Source: Bacteroidetes bacterium MedPE-SWsnd-G2 | Lineage (GTDB): Bacteria; Bacteroidota; Bacteroidia; Flavobacteriales; Flavobacteriaceae | Direction of reading: 5' to 3' | Length of the DNA stretch: 64,000 bases | Assembly (NCBI GenBank): GCA_001874335.1 | Contig: MPDE01000001.1 | Location: 62,001 to 126,000 of the forward strand | Shown here: positions 1-7,864 of the stretch, one piece after another | How positions within the stretch are numbered: position 1 is the first letter of the stretch | Layout: the number at the start of each line of letters is the position of its first letter | Notes under the pieces: model-generated | Told to the model about the DNA's origin: nothing | Seen by the model: only the letters and a program-made list of their open reading frames with translations | Database searches by the model: none | Translations under genes and position numbers: made by a program

Positions 1-1667
1 CATTGAGAACTGATTGTAAAGGATGCTCCACCATTAGAAGACTTCCATGTATTTACTCCTGCAATATGAACTTCATTGATATCTGTTGGATCAATTGCAA
101 TATCCATATCTCTTGGTGCCTGTCCACTTGTATCATCAGCATTAGAGCTATATCCAAAATAATTATTAGAACCATGGTCTAACTTTTCAAATGTCATACC
201 ACCATCTAAAGATTTATGTAATCCACCAAAAAGACCTCCTTGAGCTTCCAAAACATAAATAATTTCAGGATCAGCAATTGAAACACCTATCATTTTAGGT
301 CCTGATCCAAAACTATCGGAGCTTGCATTTTCGAAGTCTTCAGAAAATACCGTTCCCAAGGTTGGGTCATCAATTGTTATTTCATCAATATTTACACCTC
401 GACCGTAATTACTTGTTGCTTCGAATGCAATGTAATAGGTACTATTTGCATCTGGCAATGCAATGGATTCATAATTCCAAACCGTTACTTCATCAGTATA
501 ATTTGCTAATTCTGTCCAACTTCCATTTTCTGAAGTCTTATAGAGCACTCTTAATTCATCTATATCACCAGCCCATTGTACTTGGGCATGTGCAAAATTT
601 AAAGTAGGGTTAGTTGCTCCAGTTAAATCTATTTCGGCCGAAACCAATCGGGTTGTTGGTTGTGAAAAATTACCAATATAATACCATCCCATAGAAGTTC
701 CTGCATATGGTGAAATTGTACCGTTTTGGTTTGAACTTGAAACCGACCAATCTGTATTACCAGACACATAATCTCTATCCCAATTTGATAATGATTGAGG
801 TGTGTTAAATGTTAACCCTCCATCCAATGACATAAAAAATGACGCGCCAGTGGCAAATACAATACTCGGATCTCCCGCTTTAAACTCGATATCATAACCA
901 TCTGAGGCACTAGCATGAATTGTTTCCCATGTTTCACCTCCATCAAATGATTTAAATAATCCGCCGTTTTGCGCTGAACAAAACATGGTATTTGAATTGG
1001 TAGGGTGAATTAAAATTTTATTTACCGATCCACTTCCAACATCTGCTAAAACATTCCAAGTTGCACCAGCATCTGTAGATTTAAAAATAACCCCAGAATT
1101 TGCTCCCCAGAAATAAGTTTGACTATCACTAGGATCAATTGCTAATGAACTTACAACTAAGTTTGAAAGGTTATCTGTTAATACTTCCCAAGAAGAACCT
1201 CCATTTAACGATTTCCATACTCCTCCTGTATTTGCTCCTACAATTAAATGATTTGAATCCTCACTATCAAAAGCTATAGAAGTAATTCGACCAACACCAG
1301 GATTCCAACCAGAAGTTGCATTCCAAGATTCTGGACCATGTTCTGTCCAAGTCCCAACTGTTGTGCGTTCTGCAAATCCTATCTCATTATTTTGATAATT
1401 GTTATAATCTTCTAAAGCATTTAAATAAAACTCTGGAGATTCTAACATACCATCTTCATTCATGGTTCTAAGCGCCATATATTCCCAACGCTTATAAGGT
1501 TTATAACCTTTACCGCGTTCTGTACCAAAAGTTTCGAAATAGATTTGAGCTTCTTCTCTAATCTCTTCAACCGTGTAGGTTCCGGATGCGATCATTTGCT
1601 TATATTGCTGTCCCCAAGAATTGCAGACAAACATTAACAAAGCTACCGCCAAGTAATTTCTATTCAT
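1..1667 (-). CDS. Secreted Asp-box/BNR-repeat protein, 3' end cut by window
   Basis: The reading frame is open from an ATG at 1667 to the window edge (555 codons, no stop), so the C-terminus is missing. Residues 1-19 look like a signal peptide ending in WG before QQ. Six Asp-box-like motifs of the form K/M-S-x-(D/N)-(G/A)-G-x-(S/T)-(W/F) lie near residues 152, 196, 239, 279, 485 and 542, as in sortilin/BNR beta-propellers. Residues about 300-450 interrupt the repeats with a jelly-roll-like module resembling choice-of-anchor J or MAM domains. A T9SS sorting domain would be expected at the missing C-terminus, but that is inference. A TAttTTTG -7 element lies on this strand at 1701-1708. The substrate or ligand is unknown. 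Confidence 0.85.
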   Translation of the reverse strand, partial: MNRNYLAVALLMFVCNSWGQQYKQMIASGTYTVEEIREEAQIYFETFGTERGKGYKPYKRWEYMALRTMNEDGMLESPEFYLNALEDYNNYQNNEIGFAERTTVGTWTEHGPESWNATSGWNPGVGRITSIAFDSEDSNHLIVGANTGGVWKSLNGGSSWEVLTDNLSNLVVSSLAIDPSDSQTYFWGANSGVIFKSTDAGATWNVLADVGSGSVNKILIHPTNSNTMFCSAQNGGLFKSFDGGETWETIHASASDGYDIEFKAGDPSIVFATGASFFMSLDGGLTFNTPQSLSNWDRDYVSGNTDWSVSSSNQNGTISPYAGTSMGWYYIGNFSQPTTRLVSAEIDLTGATNPTLNFAHAQVQWAGDIDELRVLYKTSENGSWTELANYTDEVTVWNYESIALPDANSTYYIAFEATSNYGRGVNIDEITIDDPTLGTVFSEDFENASSDSFGSGPKMIGVSIADPEIIYVLEAQGGLFGGLHKSLDGGMTFEKLDHGSNNYFGYSSNADDTSGQAPRDMDIAIDPTDINEVHIAGVNTWKSSNGGASFTISSQ

Positions 1668-1746
1668 ATAAAATAGTTATTATTGCTATTATTTTTTTGT
1701 CAAAAATAAAATATATTCACCATAAACCTATTAATTTCAGAAATTT

Positions 1747-3189
1747 ATGAGCTCCTCACTTATCATATTATTAATCGCTTCCTATTTTGGGGTTTTGGTT
1801 TTAATCTCCTGGTTAACAAGCAAAAAATCAGGAAATGATGCTTTTTTTAAAGGGAATAAACAATCGCCTTGGTACATCGTAGCCTTTGGTATGATTGGTG
1901 CATCATTGTCGGGAGTGACATTTATATCTGTTCCTGGTTGGGTTGAAGCTTCACAATTTAGCTACATGCAGGTTGTGTTAGGCTATATTGTAGGATATCT
2001 TGTTATTGGCACAGTTTTACTTCCGTTATACTACAGATTAAATTTAACTTCTATTTACACCTACTTAGAAGAACGGTTTGGAAATTACAGCTATAAAACT
2101 GGGGCTTCATTTTTTATTCTGTCTCGAATTATTGGGGCAAGTTTTAGGCTCTTTTTAGTTGCAAATGTTCTTCAGCTCATATTATTTGATGATTTAGGAA
2201 TTAGCTTTTGGCAAACTGTTGTCATTACTGTTGTACTTATTTGGTTGTATACCTTTAAATCTGGTATTAAAACCATAGTTTGGACGGACACCTTACAAAC
2301 TTTATTTATGTTAATTGCGGTTGGTGTAAGTATCTACTATGTAAGTGATGCTTTAGAAATATCTAAAGGTGGAATTCTAAATTTTGTTTTGGAAAGCGAT
2401 CTCTCTAAAACCTTTTTCTTTGATGATATAAAGTCTGGAAATTACTTCTGGAAACAATTTATTTCTGGAGCTTTTATAGCCATTGTAATGACAGGTTTGG
2501 ATCAAGATATGATGCAAAAAAACCTCACCTGCAAGTCTTTAAAAGACGCTCAGAAAAACATGTTTTGGTTCACCATTGTGCTAACCGTTGTTAATTTTAT
2601 ATTTCTAAGTTTAGGCTTGCTATTAACGGTTTATGCGCAAAAAAATGGTATCGATGCCCATAAAGACGATTTATTCCCAGTTCTTGCCAAAAATCATTTA
2701 GGAACAACTGTTTTTGTATGCTTTTTGTTAGGATTAATTGCTGCTGCTTATAGTAGTGCAGACAGCGCATTAACATCATTAACGACCTCTTTTAGCATAG
2801 ACATTCTTGACGTTGAGAAAAAATACGACCAAGAAGGTCAGGTTAAAATCAGAAAAAAAATTCATGTTTTAATTTCTATCGTATTAATTCTTGTCATCAT
2901 AGCTTTTAAATACCTTATCAAAGACGAAAGTGTTATTAAGTCCCTCTTTGTTTTTGCGGGCTATACTTATGGCCCCTTATTAGGGCTCTATGCTTATGGG
3001 CTATTTACTGACTGGCAAGTAAAAGATAAATTAGTGCCATTAATTTGTATTCTTGCACCTGTTCTATCTTACATTATTAGTACTAATAGTCTTAAATGGT
3101 TTGGATTTGAGTTTGGCTTTTTTGTGCTGATTTTAAACGGATTTTTAACCTTTTTAGGTTTAGTATTGATTCGTACTCAAAAGAACTAA
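1747..3189 (+). CDS. Sodium:solute symporter (SSS family)
   Basis: The 480-residue protein is almost entirely transmembrane helices (about 13), with the SSS-family pattern of an N-terminal helix followed by a short basic loop and the GMIGASLSGVTFISVPG stretch near residues 48-64, where the family carries a conserved sodium/substrate-site segment. It should be an inner-membrane Na+-coupled importer. The substrate (sugar, amino acid, proline or other) cannot be read from sequence. The ATG follows an A/T-rich leader without a Shine-Dalgarno, as usual in this group. Its 3' end overlaps the convergent CoA-binding gene by 30 bp. Confidence 0.88.
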   Translation: MSSSLIILLIASYFGVLVLISWLTSKKSGNDAFFKGNKQSPWYIVAFGMIGASLSGVTFISVPGWVEASQFSYMQVVLGYIVGYLVIGTVLLPLYYRLNLTSIYTYLEERFGNYSYKTGASFFILSRIIGASFRLFLVANVLQLILFDDLGISFWQTVVITVVLIWLYTFKSGIKTIVWTDTLQTLFMLIAVGVSIYYVSDALEISKGGILNFVLESDLSKTFFFDDIKSGNYFWKQFISGAFIAIVMTGLDQDMMQKNLTCKSLKDAQKNMFWFTIVLTVVNFIFLSLGLLLTVYAQKNGIDAHKDDLFPVLAKNHLGTTVFVCFLLGLIAAAYSSADSALTSLTTSFSIDILDVEKKYDQEGQVKIRKKIHVLISIVLILVIIAFKYLIKDESVIKSLFVFAGYTYGPLLGLYAYGLFTDWQVKDKLVPLICILAPVLSYIISTNSLKWFGFEFGFFVLILNGFLTFLGLVLIRTQKN

Positions 3190-3522
3190 TGTACAAGCTA
3201 TTTCAAACTTAATATTAGCCTGAGTTAATAACTCATATAATTCTGGGTTTTCGGTACCAGGGTTAAAAATTACCCGATTCGGATTTAATTCTAGGATGTA
3301 ATCATAATATTGTTTTTGATTTTTAGCACCCAAATACAAGGTAATTGTATCAATGGTGTCATCCTTCAACATTTTTGTTTGAATAGTTACCCCATTAACC
3401 ATTCCCGCATTAAATCCTATAGCCTTGACTTTAATATTTTTAGCCAGTAATTTATTAATTACAAGATTTGAATATCGCACTTCCTTCAAGGAAGCGCCTA
3501 ATACCAACGTAAATTCTTTCAT
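3160..3522 (-). CDS. CoA-binding domain protein (YccU-like)
   Basis: This 120-residue protein is a single Rossmann-type CoA_binding domain. It opens with the strand-turn TLVLGAS and has alternating strands and helices, with the NPGTENPEL stretch near residue 88, as in small YccU-like proteins. The family binds nucleotides such as CoA, and no enzyme activity is established for the stand-alone form. The 3' end overlaps the convergent symporter gene by 30 bp (both end without a terminator). Three GTGTTAA repeats lie directly upstream of its start. Confidence 0.8.
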   Translation of the reverse strand: MKEFTLVLGASLKEVRYSNLVINKLLAKNIKVKAIGFNAGMVNGVTIQTKMLKDDTIDTITLYLGAKNQKQYYDYILELNPNRVIFNPGTENPELYELLTQANIKFEIACTLVLLSTNQY

Positions 3523-3550
3523 GTGTTAAAAAGGTGTTAAGTAGTGTTAA
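3523..3550 (-). promoter_or_regulatory. Three direct GTGTTAA repeats next to a start codon
   Basis: GTGTTAA occurs at 3523-3529, 3534-3540 and 3544-3550, with start-to-start spacing of 11 and 10 bp (about one helical turn each). Read on the minus strand these are TTAACAC boxes directly abutting the ATG of the CoA-binding protein. They lie in the divergent region it shares with the TonB-type barrel gene. A regulator-binding array is an inference. Confidence 0.4.
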
Positions 3551-3633
3551 ATACAGTAACAGAAGATTACTTACCTCGTCTTTTGTATGACAATTAACCA
3601 AATTTAATCAATCAAATTAACCATTACCCTTTC

Positions 3634-6105
3634 ATGAAACATTTTTTTTTATTGCTTGCCATTTTGGTCTCATCAACTACCCAAGCATTTTCTCCCGATC
3701 CTTTAACAGAAAAAAACGGAACAATTAGCGGCCGCGTTTTAGATAAAAATTTAAACGAACCTTTGCCCTATGTAAATATTGTAATTAAAAATGCTGCAGG
3801 CGATATTTTAACTGGTGGTATTACCAATGAAGATGGTGCTTTTAATATTAAAGATATACCGGAAGGGCCAGTCACTGTAAACGCACAATATATTGGTTAC
3901 AAAACAGCCGTTTTAAACGTGAATCTTAGTCGTGGTAATTACAAAGTTGACTTGGGTGATATCAAGCTTGAAGAAGACTTAGCCAGCTTGGATGAAGTAA
4001 CCGTTGTTGCTGAAGTTTCAACTATTCAACAAAAAGTTGACCGAAAAGTCATAACCGTTGGAAAAGATTTAACGACTACAGGGCCAACAGCTTCAGATAT
4101 CATGAACAATTTGCCATCTGTAAACGTTGACCAACAAACAGGAAATATTAATTTAAGAGGAAACCAAAACGTTAGAGTTATGGTTGACGGAAAACTATCA
4201 AATATACCTACAGACCAATTACTAAAACAAATCCCTTCAACGTCAATAAAATCTATTGAATTAATCACTAATCCTTCAGCCAAGTATAATCCTGAAGGCA
4301 TGAGTGGAATTATTAATATCGTATTACACAAAAACACAAATATTGGATTTAACGGGAATTTAAATGTGGGGTTGACCTATGATGAAGAAGCTAAATTTAA
4401 TTCTTCAATAGATATGAATTACCGCAACGGTATGTTCAATCTGTATGGAAATTATGGTAACAACATTTCTAAAAACGTAAACCAAGGAAATATATTTAGG
4501 CCAGAAAGTAATTCTGAACAATTTTTTAACAGCTTAGACAACAGAAAGAACCACTTATACAAATTGGGATTAGATGTTTACATTAATGATAAAAACACGG
4601 TTTCTTTCTTTACCAACCAAAACATTTCAAACAGTAAATCTAATAGCATTTCTCGTGTATTATATTACGACGATGCTGCCTTTAACCAAACGCAGAACTT
4701 CAATAATGAGAATGATAATAATTCTGGCCAATATAACTTTAACTATAAGTTAGATTTTAACAAAGAAGGTCACAATATTGAATTAGAAGCTGATTACAAC
4801 AATTTTATTGCTGATGAGGATGCTAATTTTGACTTTGCTCAAGACGGTGTTTTTCCAGATTACATGGATTTTGTAGATACCGATAGAAATCGTACCACTA
4901 TTAATTTAGATTATGTAAATCCTTTAAATGACACTTCAAAATTAGAATTAGGAGCTGAAGCTCGTTTATTTAATTCTGATATTCTTTACGAATCTACAGG
5001 GTTAAGTTATGATGAAGACGGCAATATCAGACCAACTCCAGGAAGTAATTTTGATTACTCCAGAGATATCTATTCTATGTACGCTACCTACGGTAAAAAT
5101 TACGATAAATGGTCATTTTTATTGGGTGCAAGAATTGAAAATGTAGAAGTTGATGCTATTTCAAACGAGTTGGATGTTTTAACAGGAGAAGTCAATCAAA
5201 TAGCTTTTGAAAATGATTATTTCGAATTATATCCTTCGGCATTTTTCACTTACACACCTTCAGAAACAAACGCATACCAATTAAGTTATTCTCGAAGAGT
5301 GGACAGACCTGGATTAGGGCAAATAAATCCGATTAGAGAATGGTCAACACCTTTACTTACATCATACGGTAATATTGAGTTAGAACCACAATTTACCAAC
5401 TCAATTGAAACCAACTACACTCGTAAATTGAAGAAGGGTTCTTTAACCGCAGGTTTATTTTACCGAATGATTGAAAACGAAATAAACAGAGCTGTGTTTA
5501 TTGATCGTACCGATTTAAACCGAATTATCTTAACGCATGATAATTTTGACAATTCGTCTGCTTATGGATTCGAAGTATCGAGTAATTATAGACCGTTAAA
5601 ATGGTGGAATTTTAATTTAAGTTTCGATTTATATTCTCAAACCCAAAAGGGAATTACAGAAATATTAACTGAGCCTATTGAAACAGCAACCATAGATGAT
5701 ATTGTTACACAAACTATTGAAGTTGACAATGTCGCTTGGAATCTTAGGATGTTTAACAACTTTAAAGCTACTAAGAACTTAACTTTCTCGGCATTTATAT
5801 TCTATAGAGGTCAAAATAGAACAATTCAATTTGATTTAGATCCTATGTTTTTTGTTAACCTCGGTGCTCGATATTCGTTTTTACAAAACAAAGCTACGTT
5901 TAGCTTAAACTTTAACGATGTATTTGACACCATGGAGTTTGCATTTGACGGTGATAATCCTTTTCCAAGTACTGGAGCTTTTAACTGGGAAAGTCAAACT
6001 GTTTTCGCTGGATTGTCATATAGATTTGGTGGTGGAAAATACAGAGCAAAATCACGTAAGCAAAGAGATAACAACGAAAAATCTGGTAGCGGCGGAATGT
6101 TCTAA
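3634..6105 (+). CDS. TonB-dependent-receptor-like outer membrane barrel
   Basis: The protein has 823 residues. Residues 1-18 are a signal peptide. About 28-115 form a CarboxypepD_reg-like domain (ISGRVLDKNLNEPLPYVNI). About 125-225 form a TonB plug-like domain (SDIMNNLPSVNVDQQTGNINLRG, split here for reading), and the remainder is a Tyr/Asn-rich beta-barrel of the outer membrane beta-barrel 3 type. The tail is unusually basic (GGGKYRAKSRKQ) and Gly-rich, and it ends in Phe. No SusD homologue is adjacent, so it is not a polysaccharide-utilisation pair. Proteins of this class import or bind siderophores, peptides or glycans, and the ligand is not inferable. A terminator follows at 6171. Confidence 0.88.
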   Translation: MKHFFLLLAILVSSTTQAFSPDPLTEKNGTISGRVLDKNLNEPLPYVNIVIKNAAGDILTGGITNEDGAFNIKDIPEGPVTVNAQYIGYKTAVLNVNLSRGNYKVDLGDIKLEEDLASLDEVTVVAEVSTIQQKVDRKVITVGKDLTTTGPTASDIMNNLPSVNVDQQTGNINLRGNQNVRVMVDGKLSNIPTDQLLKQIPSTSIKSIELITNPSAKYNPEGMSGIINIVLHKNTNIGFNGNLNVGLTYDEEAKFNSSIDMNYRNGMFNLYGNYGNNISKNVNQGNIFRPESNSEQFFNSLDNRKNHLYKLGLDVYINDKNTVSFFTNQNISNSKSNSISRVLYYDDAAFNQTQNFNNENDNNSGQYNFNYKLDFNKEGHNIELEADYNNFIADEDANFDFAQDGVFPDYMDFVDTDRNRTTINLDYVNPLNDTSKLELGAEARLFNSDILYESTGLSYDEDGNIRPTPGSNFDYSRDIYSMYATYGKNYDKWSFLLGARIENVEVDAISNELDVLTGEVNQIAFENDYFELYPSAFFTYTPSETNAYQLSYSRRVDRPGLGQINPIREWSTPLLTSYGNIELEPQFTNSIETNYTRKLKKGSLTAGLFYRMIENEINRAVFIDRTDLNRIILTHDNFDNSSAYGFEVSSNYRPLKWWNFNLSFDLYSQTQKGITEILTEPIETATIDDIVTQTIEVDNVAWNLRMFNNFKATKNLTFSAFIFYRGQNRTIQFDLDPMFFVNLGARYSFLQNKATFSLNFNDVFDTMEFAFDGDNPFPSTGAFNWESQTVFAGLSYRFGGGKYRAKSRKQRDNNEKSGSGGMF

Positions 6106-6170
6106 AACAATACATATTAATAACCTTCATAATAGTTGATGGTTAGTGTTATTGCTAGGTTATTAATTAG

Positions 6171-6199
6171 AAAACCCGAGACTAAAATCTCGGGTTTTT
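6171..6199 (+). terminator. Intrinsic terminator after the TonB-type gene
   Basis: An 11-bp perfect stem (AAAACCCGAGA with TCTCGGGTTTT) and a 6-nt loop are followed by Ts, 65 bp after the stop codon. It is symmetrical, so it could work on either strand. Confidence 0.85.
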
Positions 6200-6465
6200 G
6201 TTCTTTAATTCTAAGATTAAATAAATTATAAGTAATAGGGACGCAAACCTTTAAATCCCTACTAAAATGGTAGAAGATTAATTTTATGTTAAAATTGATT
6301 TATTACCTATGAAATCTGTAACTAATATTGTTTTTTCGCGTCATTAAAGAGTAGCATTTACCTTGATATGTTTAGATTAATTTGAATTAGCCTTCATAAT
6401 CAAAAAACTTAATTAATATAATGTTATTTCTAACGAAAGCCTGAAGAGTAATCTTCAGGCTTTTT
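6200..6465 (+). ncRNA. Gene-free stretch with its own terminator: candidate small RNA
   Basis: The interval 6106-6674 holds no credible ORF, yet it has three separate intrinsic terminators. The middle one (6436-6465: 12-bp stem AAAGCCTGAAGA/TCTTCAGGCTTT, 4-nt loop, T run) cannot serve the TonB gene, which already has one at 6171, or fabH, which has one at 6614. At 6236-6261 a TAGGGA/TCCCTA hairpin holds GACGCAAACC in its loop and overlaps an alternative CTAC/GTAG pairing with GTAG at 6269-6272. A short untranslated transcript is the simplest explanation. No clear TAnnTTTG promoter was found, so confidence is low. Confidence 0.35.
6436..6465 (+). terminator. Orphan intrinsic terminator
   Basis: A 12-bp perfect stem with loop GTAA is followed by five Ts. 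No coding gene lies within 300 bp upstream on either strand that lacks its own terminator. Confidence 0.75.
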
Positions 6466-6613
6466 ATATTGTAATAATATAATGTTAAATGTCATTTCTC
6501 ATGAAATAAATCACTCATTTTCACGTCTATATAGTAGTGATAAGTTAATAAATTCATTGCTATGAGAAATTTTATGAATTTAAAGATCTAAAGCACGAAT
6601 TTGGTTAATAGCA

Positions 6614-6645
6614 AAAAATCCGGAATAGCAATATTCCGGATTTTT
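6614..6645 (-). terminator. Intrinsic terminator of fabH-like gene
   Basis: A 14-bp perfect stem centred on ATCCGGAATA/TATTCCGGAT encloses a 4-nt loop (GCAA on the plus strand) and is flanked by A and T runs, 30 bp beyond the stop of the FabH-like gene on the minus strand. Confidence 0.85.
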
Positions 6646-6674
6646 AATTTTTATAGTTTTTTTTTATTCTTGTT

Positions 6675-7685
6675 TTACCATTTAATAATCACACTACCCC
6701 AAGTAAATCCACTACCAAAGGCTGCCAAAACAACAGTATCACCTTCTTTAATTTTTCCTTCTTCCCATGCTTCTGTTAGCGCAATAGGAATTGAAGCTGC
6801 TGTTGTATTACCATACCTCATAATGTTGTTATACACTTGATCGTCTGATAATTTAAATTTTTTCTGAATAAATTGAGAAATCCTCAAATTTGCCTGATGC
6901 GGAATTAACATATCTATATCGTCAACCGATAGATTATTTTTTTGCAAGCCTTCATTGATTACCTCGCTAAATCTAACCACTGCATTTTTAAATACAAATT
7001 GTCCATTCATATAAGGAAAATAACTTACATCGTCTGGATCATTATCTGCAATGATATCGTTAACCCAACGTTTCCCCATTCCTGGTGTCGTTAAAGCCAA
7101 TTCTTCGGCGTGTTTACCTTCAGAATGAAGATGAGTTGATAAAATACCGCTTTCATTATTATCAGAACGCGACAATATTGCTGCTCCTGCTCCATCTCCA
7201 AAAATAACAGATACGCCTCTACCTCGGGTCGTTTTATCTAATCCATGAGAATGCAATTCAGAACCGATAACCAAAATGTTTTTATACATTCCTGTTTTTA
7301 TAAACTGATCGGCAACAGACAAACCATATACAAATCCAGAACATTGATTTCTAACATCTAATGCTCCAACAGTTTTAATATCCAATGCTTCCTGCACTTG
7401 TACTCCTGGTCCTGGAAAATAATAATCAGGACTTAAGGTGGCAAATATTATAAAATCGATTTCGTCTTTATCAATACCAGCACGTTCTATAGCAATTTTG
7501 GCTGCCTTCACCCCCATTTGAGAAGTTGAATTACCCGTATTTGGTTGAACCCAACGACGCTCTTTAATACCAGTTCTCTCCTGGATCCAAGCATCATTAG
7601 TATCCATAATCTTAGACAAATCGTCATTAGTTACAACATTCTCGGGAACATAATGACCTAAACCAATAATTTTTGAATTATACAT
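6675..7685 (-). CDS. fabH: Beta-ketoacyl-ACP synthase III (FabH-like)
   Basis: This condensing enzyme of the thiolase fold joins acyl-CoA to malonyl-ACP, the first step of fatty acid synthesis. From the ATG at 7685 it has 336 residues. The catalytic triad is visible: Cys115 (NQCSGFVYGL), His263 (IPHQANLRI) and Asn293 (RYGNTTAASIP). The GFTWGSVIIKW ending is typical. A longer reading from a TTG at 7709 is possible, but the ATG matches the family start (KIIGLGHYVPE). It stands apart from plsX/rpmF, where the primary fabH of many flavobacteria lies, so it may be a paralogue with its own acyl specificity. Confidence 0.85.
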   Translation of the reverse strand: MYNSKIIGLGHYVPENVVTNDDLSKIMDTNDAWIQERTGIKERRWVQPNTGNSTSQMGVKAAKIAIERAGIDKDEIDFIIFATLSPDYYFPGPGVQVQEALDIKTVGALDVRNQCSGFVYGLSVADQFIKTGMYKNILVIGSELHSHGLDKTTRGRGVSVIFGDGAGAAILSRSDNNESGILSTHLHSEGKHAEELALTTPGMGKRWVNDIIADNDPDDVSYFPYMNGQFVFKNAVVRFSEVINEGLQKNNLSVDDIDMLIPHQANLRISQFIQKKFKLSDDQVYNNIMRYGNTTAASIPIALTEAWEEGKIKEGDTVVLAAFGSGFTWGSVIIKW

Positions 7686-7728
7686 AGGTTGTATTTTAAA
7701 ATTGTTCAAATAATGAATTAATTATTAG

Positions 7729-7756
7729 GAAAGGTAAATTTACGCAATATTACCAA
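7729..7756 (-). promoter_or_regulatory. Putative promoter of the fabH-like gene
   Basis: On the minus strand, TTG (7756-7754), a 17-nt spacer and TACCTTTC (7736-7729) fit the Bacteroidota consensus TTG-N17..23-TAnnTTTG at all but the last base. Confidence 0.45.
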
Positions 7757-7781
7757 CTACAAATACAAAGTAATCTTAAAA

Positions 7782-7817
7782 TGTCAGTTTGTCACTTTTA
7801 AAGATTTGGTACTTTTT
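7782..7817 (+). promoter_or_regulatory. Putative htpG promoter with TGTCA direct repeat
   Basis: TTTG at 7788-7791, an 18-nt spacer and TACTTTTT at 7810-7817 approximate the TTTG-N19-TAnnTTTG promoter. Two TGTCA copies (7782-7786 and 7790-7794), 8 bp apart, overlap the -33 element. A heat-stress regulator site is plausible but unproven. Confidence 0.4.
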
Positions 7818-7864
7818 TTGAAACTGCGCTTATCATAATAATAACAATATAAAAAATAGTTATC

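Noticed and set aside
323-607. A 94-residue open frame on the plus strand
   Set aside because: It lies inside the long coding frame of the Asp-box protein on the minus strand, whose repeats and signal peptide make it the real gene.
3634-6105. SusC of a polysaccharide utilisation locus
   Set aside because: No SusD-like lipoprotein or glycoside hydrolase is adjacent, and the barrel is of the shorter outer membrane beta-barrel 3 type.
6236-6275. c-di-GMP-I (GEMM) riboswitch
   Set aside because: GGGACGCAAACC and GGTAG recall parts of the GEMM core, but the upstream GGCAAACC arm and the P3 stem are missing and no target gene follows. Reported only as part of a small RNA candidate.
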